A stretch of DNA of 64,000 nt, from positions 1 to 64,000 of the forward strand of contig NZ_JARJHT010000002.1 in the NCBI RefSeq assembly GCF_029269745.1, in the 5' to 3' direction. This DNA is from Polluticoccus soli (lineage in GTDB: Bacteria; Bacteroidota; Bacteroidia; Chitinophagales; Chitinophagaceae). Shown here piece after piece: positions 20,287 through 29,648 of the stretch; within the stretch, counting starts at the first letter, position 1; every line of letters begins with the position of its first letter. Position numbers and translations under genes: made by a program. A model generated the notes under the pieces. The model made no database searches, was not told where the DNA came from, and was given only the letters and a program-made list of their open reading frames with translations.

Positions 20287-20580
20287 CTAAATAATTGTTC
20301 CGTGAGCGAGCAAGGTTTAGGCTTAGGGGCAAATAGTCGATGTCTGCCGGGTCAATTCATTGAATATCAATTAACTGAATCTCGCAGCAGTATACTAGCG
20401 TCTTCGGCTCGTAAGTCCATTGAAACAAGTACAGGTGAAGGTTTATTCACTCTGGCGAGGGGAATAAGACAGGGGCGTTTAGTGGTTTTCTCAGCTTTTT
20501 GCCTTTGTTATTAGATTCCGTCCTGTTTTTGTAACTTTTTCTCTCCGCACGCGATTAACTAACGTAACACTCTATAAAAT

Positions 20581-21453
20581 ATGAACTTGATCATCAACAA
20601 CCTGACCAAACAGTATGGTAACGGCGTCATGGCGCTCAACAATGTTTCCCTGACCATAGACAAGGGGATGTTTGGTCTCCTGGGCCCTAATGGTGCCGGT
20701 AAATCATCTCTGATGCGCACTTTGGCAACATTGCAAGACGCCGACAGCGGTACCGTTATGCTAGGAGATATAGACGTGCTTGGCGAAAAAGAGAAAGTGA
20801 GAAAGGTACTGGGCTACCTTCCACAGGAGTTTGGTGTCTATCCGCGTACATCCGCCCTCGACCTGTTGGACTACCTGGCTGTGATCAAGGGATTCAGCAA
20901 CAAGGCAGAAAGGAAAGAAATGGTACTGGGTCTGTTGCAGAAGGTAAACCTGTTTGAACACCGTAAGAAATCGGTCAGCTCTTTCAGCGGCGGTATGCGT
21001 CAGCGTTTCGGCATTGCACAGAGCCTGCTGGGCAACCCGAAATTGGTGATCGTAGACGAGCCTACGGCGGGCCTTGACCCGGGCGAACGCAACAGGTTCT
21101 ATAATATCTTGAGTGAGATCGGAGAGAACGTTATTGTGATACTCTCTACCCACATTGTGCAGGATGTCCGGGAATTATGCACCAATATGGCCATAATGGA
21201 CAAAGGCCGCGTACTATTCAGCGGCAGTACAGATGATGCACTATACCAGATAAAAGGTAAGGTATGGGAGAAACGCATCGCCAAAGAGGACCTGCCTCAG
21301 TACCAGGGAGGGTATAAAGTCATTTCCAATAAGCTTGTGGGCGGCATGCCGCTTATCCACGTGTTTTCAGAGGATCAAATGAGCGCTGGCTTTGCTCCCG
21401 CTGAAGAAAACCTGGAGGACGTATTCTTCGCCAAACTCAATGAACTTATCTAA
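20581..21453 (+). CDS. ABC transporter ATP-binding protein
   Basis: The 290-residue ATPase has Walker A GPNGAGKS (residues 35-42), a Q-loop (LPQEFGVYP), signature SFSGGMRQRFGIAQ, Walker B LVIVDEPTAGLD and the H-loop STHIV. The extra C-terminal about 60 residues resemble those of ABC-2 type exporters. It lies 20 bp upstream of the permease/peptidase gene, which it presumably powers. Substrate unknown. Confidence 0.93.
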   Translation: MNLIINNLTKQYGNGVMALNNVSLTIDKGMFGLLGPNGAGKSSLMRTLATLQDADSGTVMLGDIDVLGEKEKVRKVLGYLPQEFGVYPRTSALDLLDYLAVIKGFSNKAERKEMVLGLLQKVNLFEHRKKSVSSFSGGMRQRFGIAQSLLGNPKLVIVDEPTAGLDPGERNRFYNILSEIGENVIVILSTHIVQDVRELCTNMAIMDKGRVLFSGSTDDALYQIKGKVWEKRIAKEDLPQYQGGYKVISNKLVGGMPLIHVFSEDQMSAGFAPAEENLEDVFFAKLNELI

Positions 21454-21473
21454 CCTCTAAACCCTTTAGAACT

Positions 21474-24400
21474 ATGTGGAAGTTCATAACATACGAATGG
21501 AAATATTGGTTGCGCTCACCAATGACCTGGATATTATTCCTGATAAATGCAGCGCTGATATTTGGAGCAGTTTCTTCAGACAATATATCAATAGGAGGAG
21601 GCGTAGGCAATGTCTATAAGAATGCCCCTCATGCTGTTCAGAACTATTATGGCGTCATGTCGCTGATATGCCTGCTGATGACAACCGCATTTATGAATGC
21701 GACTGCCAACAGGGATTTTCAGTATAACATGTATCAACTTGTTTTCTCCTCTCCCATCAGGAAGCGCGACTACTTCTTTGGTAAGTTCATTGGAGCGGCC
21801 ACGATGGCAGTAATACCATTGCTAGGCGTTTCTTTAGGCGCACTCCTGGGGCCACTAATGCCGTGGGTATCTCCCGAACGTTATGGACCTGTGGTTTGGT
21901 CTGGTCACTTGTGGGGGCTGGTCGGATTCGGGATCCCTAACATCTTCATAACCGGCGTATTACTTTTTTCCTTGTCCCTCATCTTTCGCAGCAATATCAT
22001 TTCATTCGTAGGCGCTATAGGTATACTAGTGCTCTACGCCGTGTCGGCAGGTTTCACGAAGGATATCCAAAATGAATGGTTGGCAAATATTCTCGATCCG
22101 TTCGGCTTCAGGCCGCAAAGCCTGCTGTCAAAATACATGACCGTTAGTGAAAAGAATACGCACGCTATACCACTGCAAGGCGCCTTCTTATGGAACAGGG
22201 TGATCTGGATGAGTATTAGTGCGGTTCTACTATTTGTAATGTATTTCCGATTCTCCTTCAATACTCGGAAAGAAAAGGCAGCGAAACAAAAGATAAGCAA
22301 ACAAGAAACATTTATAGCCACACAAAAAAGCTATCAACCCGCTATGGCTGGTTCTTTCTCGTTGTCTGCTTTGCTGTACCTGGTGCGGTTTGAAGTTAAA
22401 TCTATAATCAAACACCCCACATTTATCATTATAGCAGCCATTGGCGCTATCAATCTCATTGCTGCCCTGACAAGCTTCACCGGAAATTATGGAGCCACGC
22501 AATATCCCGTGACGTACGACGTAGTAGATAGCATCCGTGGGTCATTCTATCTTTTTCTCATAGCGATTATCACTTTCTATTCCGGTGTACTGGTTTGGAA
22601 AGAGCGTGATGCAAAGATCAACGAGATACAGGATTCTACACCTGTAAAGACAGGTATGCTGTTTACTTCAAAGCTGGTAGCTATGATCATCACAGTGGCT
22701 ATTGTACTGGCGGGTACCATCGTGATCGGCATGATAGCGCAACTGTGCTATGGATACACCCGTCTGCAGGCTGGAGTATATATTAAATCGCTGCTGATAA
22801 TGGATATGCTCAACTTTACGTACCTCGTTATTGCAGCGCTTTTCTTTCACTATCTTATCAACAACAGGTACGTCGCCTATTTCGCGTTTATCGCGTTTGT
22901 TATTGTAAATACGTTTATCTGGTCGGTGCTGGAAGTGGAAACCAACATGGTCGATTTTGGTTCGACCCCGAACGTTATCTATTCAGACATGAATGGCTTT
23001 GGGCCGTTCACAACCACTGTGGTTTGGTTTAATATTTATTGGTCTCTGTGCGTGCTATTGGTGTCGTATGTTATCTACGCGTTTTACATAAGAGGCAGGG
23101 AGAATGCTTTTGCAGCGCGTGTTAAATACGCGGGTCATGTTTTGCGAAGGAATCTAGCGATAGTCTCTGTTGCAGCAATAGCATTCATTGCCTGCTCAGG
23201 ATTTGTTTTCTATAACACCAAAGTGCTTAATACGTATGAATCATCTGATGAGACAGAAAGAAAGCAGGTAGACTATGAGAATAAATATAAGAAGTATGAA
23301 GGTGCGGCCCAGCCTCGCTGGTACAGTTTCGATTATCATATAGACCTTGAGCCTTATGAGCGAAACATGAAGGTAATGGCGAACGCATGGGTGCGGAACA
23401 TCTCCGGCAAGCAAATTTCGGAGATATACTTTAACCTGCCCGAGCATGGCGAAGACTTGAAGATCACGGTACCGGGCAGTAAAGTAAAATCCGACGACAA
23501 ACGGTTGAAGTTCCGCATCGTGGCACTTGACAAGCCGATGCAACCCGGCGATTCGCTACCTGTGCAAATAAGCTTCGAAGCGCTAAGCCGCGGGTTTGAG
23601 AATGAGGTCAGCTTTAAACAGCTAACTCAAAACGGTACGTTCTTCAATAACTATGACATCATGCCGTCGATCGGTTACAGCGCCTCAGGCGAATTGTCAG
23701 ACAAGAACAAGCGGAAGAAATATAAATTACCTGTGAGACGTCGTGCTCCCCTGCTAAATGAGAACGATATGGTTGCAAGGAGCAACAACTATGTCATCAG
23801 CGATGCCGACTGGGTCACTATCAATACGGTGATCAGTACAGCAAAAGACCAGGTAGCAGTTGCGCCGGGTAGCCTGGTGCGTAGTTGGGAGCAGAATGGC
23901 AAGCGCTATTTCAATTACAAGCTCGATCAGCCGTCGCTTAACTTTTACTCCTTCATATCGGCAAAATATGAGGTAGCCCGCAAAAAATGGAACGGTATAG
24001 ACATCGAAGTGTATTATCACAAAGAGCACGGATACAATGTGCCGAACATGCTCAACAGCATTGAAAAATCGCTAGATTATTATACTACCAACTTTGGCCC
24101 TTACTATCACAAACAAGCGAGGATCATAGAATTCCCACGCTACTCTTCTTTTGCACAGGCTTTCCCGGGCACTATGCCATATAGTGAAGGTATCGGTTTT
24201 ATTACCGACCTGCGTGAAGTGACAAAGGACGATATCGATTTCGTGTTTTATGTAGTGGCGCATGAAATGGGGCACCAGTATTGGGCACACCAGCTGTGTG
24301 GCGCCAACATGCAGGGCAGCGAAATGATGAGCGAAGGTTTTGCGCAGTACTCGTCGCTGATGGTGATGGAGAAAGAGTACGGCAAGGATAAAATGAAGCA

Positions 24401-25037
24401 GTTCCTGAAATACGAAATGGACGGATACCTGCGTGGAAGAAGCCGCGAGTTTGAGGCAGAACGTCCTATCATCAAAACCGAATCGCAACAGTACATACAC
24501 TACCAGAAGGCTAGCGTGGTGCTGTATTACGTTAAGGAAATGATCGGTGAGGATAAAGTAAACCTGGCGATGCGGTCATTGATAAACGATCATGCATACA
24601 AGCAGCCTCCTTACCCTACCGCCTTATCAGCTCTTAGAGCCTTCAGGGCAGTAACTCCGGATAGCCTGCAATATGTAGTAACCGATCTGTTTGAGAATAT
24701 TACGCTGTTCTCTAATCGTGTAACTGATGCCAGCTATACCAAAGTTGGCGACCAGTATAAAGTGGAGATCAAAACGATCTCAGAAAAATACTATTCCGAC
24801 TCACTGGGTAAAGAAACCACTGCGCCAATGAATGACTTCATCGATATCGGTGTATTTGCCGAAGCCAAAGACAAAAAGGGCATTGGCAAACCACTGGCTA
24901 TGCAGCGTGTTCGCTTGAATAAGCGGGACAATGTTTATACTTTCTACGTAACGGAAAAACCTTACCAGGCGGGTATAGATCCCTACAACTACCTGGTTGA
25001 TCGTTTACCGGATGATAATGTGAAACGGATAAATTAA
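21474..25037 (+). CDS. ABC-2 permease fused to an M1-type metallopeptidase domain
   Basis: The 1,187-residue protein has two parts. The first about 600 residues hold some 12 hydrophobic segments of ABC-2 permease type (starting MWKFITYEWKYWLRS, and repeated from LVRFEVKSIIKHPTFIII). From about 630 on is an M1/gluzincin domain: HEMGH at residues 930-934, and a glutamate at 953, exactly HExxH-X18-E, completing the zinc site. The usual GAMEN exopeptidase motif is replaced by PGTMPYSEG near residue 901, so aminopeptidase activity cannot be assumed. The peptidase follows the last TM segment and probably faces the periplasm. It forms an operon with the ATPase. The arrangement is known in Bacteroidota as 'ABC transporter permease/M1 family aminopeptidase' but its role is not established. 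Confidence 0.92.
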   Translation: MWKFITYEWKYWLRSPMTWILFLINAALIFGAVSSDNISIGGGVGNVYKNAPHAVQNYYGVMSLICLLMTTAFMNATANRDFQYNMYQLVFSSPIRKRDYFFGKFIGAATMAVIPLLGVSLGALLGPLMPWVSPERYGPVVWSGHLWGLVGFGIPNIFITGVLLFSLSLIFRSNIISFVGAIGILVLYAVSAGFTKDIQNEWLANILDPFGFRPQSLLSKYMTVSEKNTHAIPLQGAFLWNRVIWMSISAVLLFVMYFRFSFNTRKEKAAKQKISKQETFIATQKSYQPAMAGSFSLSALLYLVRFEVKSIIKHPTFIIIAAIGAINLIAALTSFTGNYGATQYPVTYDVVDSIRGSFYLFLIAIITFYSGVLVWKERDAKINEIQDSTPVKTGMLFTSKLVAMIITVAIVLAGTIVIGMIAQLCYGYTRLQAGVYIKSLLIMDMLNFTYLVIAALFFHYLINNRYVAYFAFIAFVIVNTFIWSVLEVETNMVDFGSTPNVIYSDMNGFGPFTTTVVWFNIYWSLCVLLVSYVIYAFYIRGRENAFAARVKYAGHVLRRNLAIVSVAAIAFIACSGFVFYNTKVLNTYESSDETERKQVDYENKYKKYEGAAQPRWYSFDYHIDLEPYERNMKVMANAWVRNISGKQISEIYFNLPEHGEDLKITVPGSKVKSDDKRLKFRIVALDKPMQPGDSLPVQISFEALSRGFENEVSFKQLTQNGTFFNNYDIMPSIGYSASGELSDKNKRKKYKLPVRRRAPLLNENDMVARSNNYVISDADWVTINTVISTAKDQVAVAPGSLVRSWEQNGKRYFNYKLDQPSLNFYSFISAKYEVARKKWNGIDIEVYYHKEHGYNVPNMLNSIEKSLDYYTTNFGPYYHKQARIIEFPRYSSFAQAFPGTMPYSEGIGFITDLREVTKDDIDFVFYVVAHEMGHQYWAHQLCGANMQGSEMMSEGFAQYSSLMVMEKEYGKDKMKQFLKYEMDGYLRGRSREFEAERPIIKTESQQYIHYQKASVVLYYVKEMIGEDKVNLAMRSLINDHAYKQPPYPTALSALRAFRAVTPDSLQYVVTDLFENITLFSNRVTDASYTKVGDQYKVEIKTISEKYYSDSLGKETTAPMNDFIDIGVFAEAKDKKGIGKPLAMQRVRLNKRDNVYTFYVTEKPYQAGIDPYNYLVDRLPDDNVKRIN

Positions 25038-25053
25038 AGAAGTTGTTATAGTA

Positions 25054-25082
25054 AAAATGGCTCCCTCACTGGGAGCCATTTT
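25054..25082. terminator. Bidirectional terminator between convergent genes
   Basis: A perfect 12-bp stem (AAAATGGCTCCC / GGGAGCCATTTT) with a 5-nt loop and T/A runs separates the ABC-peptidase gene from the epoxide hydrolase gene. Confidence 0.9.
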
Positions 25083-25105
25083 TTGTTGATCATCTTCCGA
25101 TTCAC

Positions 25106-26344
25106 TCAGCGCACAGATTTGAATGCTTTACGAAGTTCTTCCGAAAATATCTTCGGTTGTTCCCATGCCGCAAAGTGTCCACCTTTGTCCACCTTGTTGT
25201 AGTACACAAGATTAGGATACGACTTTTCTACCCAGTTTTTAGGTGCCGCATATATCTCATCGGGAAAGACACTTACCGCCGTAGGTACGTTGGGATTCAT
25301 TGGCACAAAAAAGGCAAGCTTGTTTTCCCAATACAGGCGGGCTGTGGAAACGGCAGTGTTTGTTACCCAGTAAAGTGTTATGTTATCCAGAACATCATCT
25401 TTTGAAAGTCCTTCGCTCTTGCCATCAAACACCCGGGCTATCATCTTATAGCTTTCAATATCATGGTCGAGTATCCAGGCAGCCAGCCCAACAGGTGAAT
25501 CCATAATCCCGTACATCGTCTGCGGACGGCAAGCCATTTCGATAGCATATCCCAGACCACGGTTAAAGAAATAGAAAAGCTGATCGTATGCGTGGCTCTC
25601 CTCCGCCGAAAGGCCTGATGGTAGAGGTTGTCGGGAAACGACAGCTTGCAATATCTCACCTGGCACCGCCGAAGGCATGTTGATATGCACACCGGCCAAT
25701 TCGGGTGGTGCCTGCACACCCATTTGTTCAGCTATCAATGCTCCCCAGTCGCCGCCCTGTGTTACGTATTTTTTGTAACCTAAGCGTGTCATCAGGACGT
25801 GCCAGGCCTTTGCCATGCGCACACCATCCCAGCCGGTTTCTGTTGGCTTACCCGAGAAGCCATAACCTACCATTGACGGAATAACCACATCGAACGCGTC
25901 CTCAGCCTTGCCTCCATGCGCAACTGGGTCCGTCAGCGGTTCAATTACCTTTAGCATTTCTATGATCGATCCGGGCCAGCCATGAGTTAAAATGAGCGGC
26001 AGCGCATTCGGTTCTTTAGATCTTACATGAATAAAGTGAATATTAACACCGTCAATATTTGTCAGGAAATTGGGTAAAGAATTCAGCCTCGCTTCCACCT
26101 TACGCCAATCATAGTCTGTTGCCCAATATTTGGCCAGCGCCTTCATCGTTGTTAATTGCACCCCTTGTGAAGGATCGTTAACTAATTCCTTTTCAGGAAA
26201 CTTTGTCGCCTGTATGCGGCGACGCAGGTCGTCGAGATCAGATTGCTGAATATGAACCTCGAACTGGCGGATCTCCTCGCCCGATAGAGGTTTGTCATGT
26301 CCGTTGCCGCCAGCTGTTGTTGGGGTTACCAGATTTTTTTCCAT
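25106..26344 (-). CDS. Epoxide hydrolase family protein (EHN + alpha/beta hydrolase)
   Basis: The start at 26344 (MEKNLVTPTT, 412 residues) is preferred to the longer frame from 26392. The N-terminal EHN domain is visible (IRQFEVHIQQSDLDDLRRRI), then the hydrolase core: oxyanion-loop HGWPGS, nucleophile loop GGDWGA (Asp as nucleophile) and C-terminal KGGHFAAWEQP supplying the catalytic His. No signal peptide, so cytosolic. The family opens epoxides to diols by an aspartyl-ester intermediate; the physiological substrate is unknown. Monocistronic. Confidence 0.9.
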   Translation of the reverse strand: MEKNLVTPTTAGGNGHDKPLSGEEIRQFEVHIQQSDLDDLRRRIQATKFPEKELVNDPSQGVQLTTMKALAKYWATDYDWRKVEARLNSLPNFLTNIDGVNIHFIHVRSKEPNALPLILTHGWPGSIIEMLKVIEPLTDPVAHGGKAEDAFDVVIPSMVGYGFSGKPTETGWDGVRMAKAWHVLMTRLGYKKYVTQGGDWGALIAEQMGVQAPPELAGVHINMPSAVPGEILQAVVSRQPLPSGLSAEESHAYDQLFYFFNRGLGYAIEMACRPQTMYGIMDSPVGLAAWILDHDIESYKMIARVFDGKSEGLSKDDVLDNITLYWVTNTAVSTARLYWENKLAFFVPMNPNVPTAVSVFPDEIYAAPKNWVEKSYPNLVYYNKVDKGGHFAAWEQPKIFSEELRKAFKSVR

Positions 26345-26697
26345 AGTTTTTGTTTGTTTTGAGATTGTTGAACCGATCTTAGTAGGCGACAAGGTTCAGG
26401 CAATTCGTGGTTGCCTCCAAGAAATAAGGTTGCCTGCTTGCCAAGAGAAGTGAATGTTGGCGCATGTTTTTCTTTCAGTCAAAATGCGGCAAAAAATATG
26501 GAGCGGACGCACAGCGATTTATCCTGATAGACAAATTCCGCCAACGCTATCAACATAAAATATCTCACTTCATAAGCTGGTCAGTTTGCAGGTCAAAGAA
26601 ATTCATGGCAAGCTTAATTCATAGCATCCTTATGAATCTGCTAGCTTTATAGGACTATACTAGTAACACGCAAACGTTTTCGATAAAACACAAAACG
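26345..26697. other. 353-bp intergenic region between divergent genes
   Basis: No gene is supported. It separates the divergent epoxide hydrolase and TMEM175-like genes and presumably holds both promoters, but no exact TAnnTTTG element stands out. Confidence 0.4.
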
Positions 26698-27312
26698 GTG
26701 GAATCGAGGCAAATAACAATACCAGTTTCAAGGCTGGAAATGTTCAGCGATGCCGTGATTGCGATCATTATCACTTTGATGATCCTTTCAATTGAAATAC
26801 CCTCAATTGAAGCATCTGATTCTTCGGGCGTTGTGTGGGAAAAGCTGTCAGGAATGTTGCAACCTGCTGCATCCTATCTTTTAAGTTTCATTATAGTGGG
26901 TGTACTTTGGGTGAACCATCACCAATTTTTGCGGCAGGTAAAGCAGGCGGATCGCAATTTACTCTGGTTCAATTTACACCTGTTGTTTTGGCTAAGCTGG
27001 GTACCTATCCCCACCAACCTGTTAGGACATAGCATTCATCGCCCCGAGTTTATGGTACTGTATGGTTTTGTCATGTTTATGTGTCTCCTGGCTTTTCTTT
27101 TAATGCGGTTGTATGTAGAAAGGGCTAACTTATTTATCGAAAATATTTCCCCGAGACTAAAAAAGCAATCAAGGACAAAGCTGATAGTGTGCACGGGCCT
27201 GTATTTAGTAGCCATTTTTGCCGGTTATATATCCGTGTACGTATCAATATTCATTTTTGTTGCAATTGCCATTGCCTATTTCTTTCCGTCCAAAATTGAG
27301 ATCCAACAATAG
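26698..27312 (+). CDS. TMEM175-family (DUF1211) putative potassium channel
   Basis: The 204-residue protein begins on GTG. The first helix carries the family signature RLEMFSDAVIAIIITLMIL, whose FSD motif and conserved polar residues line the pore in bacterial TMEM175 channels, which assemble as tetramers of six-helix subunits. Further hydrophobic segments at about 55-75, 85-105, 113-135, 155-175 and 178-196 give six in total. The family conducts K+ across the inner membrane. It stands alone between two intergenic gaps, with no K+ regulator nearby. Confidence 0.88.
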   Translation: MESRQITIPVSRLEMFSDAVIAIIITLMILSIEIPSIEASDSSGVVWEKLSGMLQPAASYLLSFIIVGVLWVNHHQFLRQVKQADRNLLWFNLHLLFWLSWVPIPTNLLGHSIHRPEFMVLYGFVMFMCLLAFLLMRLYVERANLFIENISPRLKKQSRTKLIVCTGLYLVAIFAGYISVYVSIFIFVAIAIAYFFPSKIEIQQ

Positions 27313-27324
27313 GCTGACACTTTT

Positions 27325-27357
27325 TTTGTGTTCGTCAATCAAAATCCAATAACATTG
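27325..27357 (+). promoter_or_regulatory. Candidate promoter for the ankyrin gene
   Basis: TTTG (27325-27328), a 21-bp spacer and TAACATTG (27350-27357) resemble the Bacteroidota -33/-7 pair (TTTG, TAnnTTTG), with one mismatch in the -7 box. The gene starts 26 bases further on. Confidence 0.35.
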
Positions 27358-27383
27358 CAGAAGATCGAACAACTTGCAAGAAC

Positions 27384-27971
27384 ATGTCGCAACAGCAAAA
27401 TATAATTGACCTCATAAACAGGAACAACGTTGAAGGCGTTAAAACAGCACTGCAAGACGGAACGGATGTAAACACTCAAGATGATAACGGCCGTTCGCTA
27501 CTTCTGTTGGCTACAATAAACAGCCAGCTAAGCATGGCAAAGATGCTGGTAGAGCACGGCGCTGATGTTAACCTGCAGGATGCTATTAACGACAGTCCTT
27601 TCCTGTTTGCCGGCGCCAGCGGACAAACTGAAATGCTTAAGCTGTACTTGACAAACGGAGCTAGATTCGATCTGTTCAATCGCTATAACGGCACAGCTTT
27701 GATCCCCGCCTGCGAACGTGGTCATGTAGAAACTGTAAAGCTGCTGGCTAATACAAAAGGATTTCCTATCAACCATATCAATCGCCTTGGCTGGACAGCT
27801 TTGTTAGAAGCAGTAGTTCTGGGTGATGGCAGCAAAGAGTACCAGGACATTGTTCAAATACTGAAAGACGCCGGCGCAGACCTCAACATCGGCGATCTCG
27901 ACGGCACAACAGCTCTCGAGCATGCCCGTAAAAGTGGGTTTAGCGAGATAGTGAAAATACTTGAAGCGTAA
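27384..27971 (+). CDS. Ankyrin-repeat protein
   Basis: The 195-residue protein has no signal peptide and about five ankyrin repeats. Typical cores are visible: GRSLLLLATINSQLSMAKML, VEHGADVNLQD, GTALIPACERGHVETVKLL, and GTTALEHARKSGFSEIVKIL at the C-terminus. Ankyrin stacks mediate protein-protein contacts; the partner cannot be read from the neighbours. The gene converges on the L,D-transpeptidase gene, with a weak hairpin (GGCTT/AAGCC, near 27971) in the 23-bp gap. Confidence 0.9.
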   Translation: MSQQQNIIDLINRNNVEGVKTALQDGTDVNTQDDNGRSLLLLATINSQLSMAKMLVEHGADVNLQDAINDSPFLFAGASGQTEMLKLYLTNGARFDLFNRYNGTALIPACERGHVETVKLLANTKGFPINHINRLGWTALLEAVVLGDGSKEYQDIVQILKDAGADLNIGDLDGTTALEHARKSGFSEIVKILEA

Positions 27972-27994
27972 GGCTTGTTGTTAAGCCCGTATCC

Positions 27995-28786
27995 TTACGG
28001 TTTTACTGTAACCCAGGTGTTCCCCAATCCATACTGCTTAACCAGCTCGGTAAAAACTTTTGCATTGTCAGGATGCAGCCGGATACAACCATGCGATGCA
28101 CGAATGCCTAACCTGCGAAAATTGCCTGGCGTAGTACCATGTATAGCATAACCACCCTTTACAAATACTGCGTAGGGCATATTGCCTAACCCTTTGTAAT
28201 TACCACCGGGGAATTTCTTTGATGTGTATTTGGTAAATATCGGCCCGGAAGGACGAACGCTAAAACTCGGCGTTTCGCGGCCTTTTATGCCTGTTGAGAC
28301 AGGGTAGGTGTCAACCAGCTCTCCGTCCACGTACAAATGCAGAACCTGCTCCGATTTGTCTACCTCTGCATACAGGGGGCATTCTTGTTGCCTGCAACCA
28401 CCACCGGCGCGAAATCCATAGCGAAACGCGCGCAGAGCTGAAAGGTTTGCCTGTACGGCTTTTTGCAATGGCAGGGAGTTCTTTGCGACAGCTGCCTCTT
28501 CCTCTTTCCAGTTCGACTCCAGCCGCTCAAAAAATCCGCTAGTCGAATCTCTGCCTGGAACAAAATTTTCGTCATCAAGACAGTTCTCGGCGTCACATAC
28601 ATCTCCTTTATCGGTATTCAATACCGAGTCTTTAAAATGCTGATAATTGAAACTCGTATGTCTACTGTTCTTAGGCTGCTCGTTGCATGAAGACAGCGCG
28701 CCCATATAGATCAAAGCAGCCACAAATAAGATGACTGGCTTTAACTGAATTTTTACACGTTGGTACGCAATGGATCTATTTATCAT
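27995..28786 (-). CDS. L,D-transpeptidase (YkuD family), lipoprotein
   Basis: The 263-residue product has a signal with lipobox LSSC (Cys 34). The C-terminal YkuD domain shows YAIHGTTPGNFRRLG followed by the catalytic SHGCIRLHPDNA, whose Cys is the nucleophile. It would act on peptidoglycan stem peptides in the periplasm, making 3-3 cross-links or attaching proteins. Between the lipobox and the YkuD domain are about 100 residues containing an extra cysteine pair region (CDAENC and CRQQEC), which may form disulfides. Monocistronic. Confidence 0.92.
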   Translation of the reverse strand: MINRSIAYQRVKIQLKPVILFVAALIYMGALSSCNEQPKNSRHTSFNYQHFKDSVLNTDKGDVCDAENCLDDENFVPGRDSTSGFFERLESNWKEEEAAVAKNSLPLQKAVQANLSALRAFRYGFRAGGGCRQQECPLYAEVDKSEQVLHLYVDGELVDTYPVSTGIKGRETPSFSVRPSGPIFTKYTSKKFPGGNYKGLGNMPYAVFVKGGYAIHGTTPGNFRRLGIRASHGCIRLHPDNAKVFTELVKQYGLGNTWVTVKP

Positions 28787-28959
28787 CTTTCAATTTTCTT
28801 TTGGTGGTCATAGAGTTAGTTATTTACCATGTATAAACCATTTGGTTGTAACACAGAAGTTGATCGCCTGAACGACAGGACTATTACCTGCTATTCAGTT
28901 CATTAAGGGCAGTAACAATCGCGCCAACGCATGAGCTGCTTTGGCCAATTCCCTGTTAA

Positions 28960-29070
28960 TCAACTTGCATCGTCCGGTGTATTCCCTTTGTCTCTGTGCC
29001 ATACATTAGATATCGCATAGTAGATGAGGATCACGAAGAGGACGGCTAGTGCAATTGGTATTTCAAGCAT
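28960..29070 (-). CDS. Possible 36-residue single-span membrane protein
   Basis: An ATG frame encodes MLEIPIALAVLFVILIYYAI followed by a short polar tail ending NTPDDAS. One hydrophobic helix and a charged C-terminus are typical of real small membrane proteins such as oxidase accessory or KdpF-like peptides, but no family is recognisable. It lies in an otherwise empty 330-bp gap, downstream of the DsbA-like gene on the same strand. The rest of the gap (28787-28959 and 29071-29116) shows nothing else. Confidence 0.4.
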   Translation of the reverse strand: MLEIPIALAVLFVILIYYAISNVWHRDKGNTPDDAS

Positions 29071-29116
29071 AACTAATTGATTTTAGAGTTTTTGTTTTCT
29101 GTCGTAACATATATAC

Positions 29117-29647
29117 TTAGCTAACAAGGTTTAACGCCCGGAGATTTTTTAAAAAGATTTCACCGTCCTGCCAACTGTCCTTATATTTTTCACCATTTAC
29201 AAAAAATGTTGGTGTGGCGTTTACACCGCTGCGCATGCCGCCGTAGAAATCAGACTCTACTTTTTTTGCCAGTTGCGCATCATCCATGTCGGCTCTGAAT
29301 TTCTCTATATCTAATTCCAGTTGCTGGGCATATTCTATAAGCTGGGTTGTGTGCAGTCGCTTTTGATGCTCGAACAACAAGTCATGCATTTGCCAGAATT
29401 TATCCTGCCGGGCCGCAGCCTCCGATGCTATCGCTGCCTGTTTTGCCTGCGGATGTGTTTTGCTCAGTGGAAAGTTGCGGTAAATAAATCTGAGGTCATT
29501 CCCAAGTTGGGTCTGTATCCACTTGATGATGGGGTAGGCCTGCCCACAAAACGGACACTGGTAATCGCCATACTCTAAAAGCTCGATAGGTGCATTGGCA
29601 TTGCCAAATGCATGATCGGTTTCGGATATGGGAAATTTCAAAGGCAT
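29117..29647 (-). CDS. DsbA-family thiol oxidoreductase
   Basis: The 176-residue protein has the thioredoxin-fold active site CPFC (Cys 31 and 34) in ELLEYGDYQCPFCGQAY, an inserted helical domain, and the late strand GVNATPTFFVNGEKY with the cis-proline Thr-Pro. There is no signal peptide, so it is probably cytosolic, like the DsbA-related thioredoxin domains found with peroxiredoxins. Its ATG follows the stop of the peroxiredoxin gene by one base, so the two are co-translated. Confidence 0.9.
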   Translation of the reverse strand: MPLKFPISETDHAFGNANAPIELLEYGDYQCPFCGQAYPIIKWIQTQLGNDLRFIYRNFPLSKTHPQAKQAAIASEAAARQDKFWQMHDLLFEHQKRLHTTQLIEYAQQLELDIEKFRADMDDAQLAKKVESDFYGGMRSGVNATPTFFVNGEKYKDSWQDGEIFLKNLRALNLVS

Positions 29648-29648
29648 G

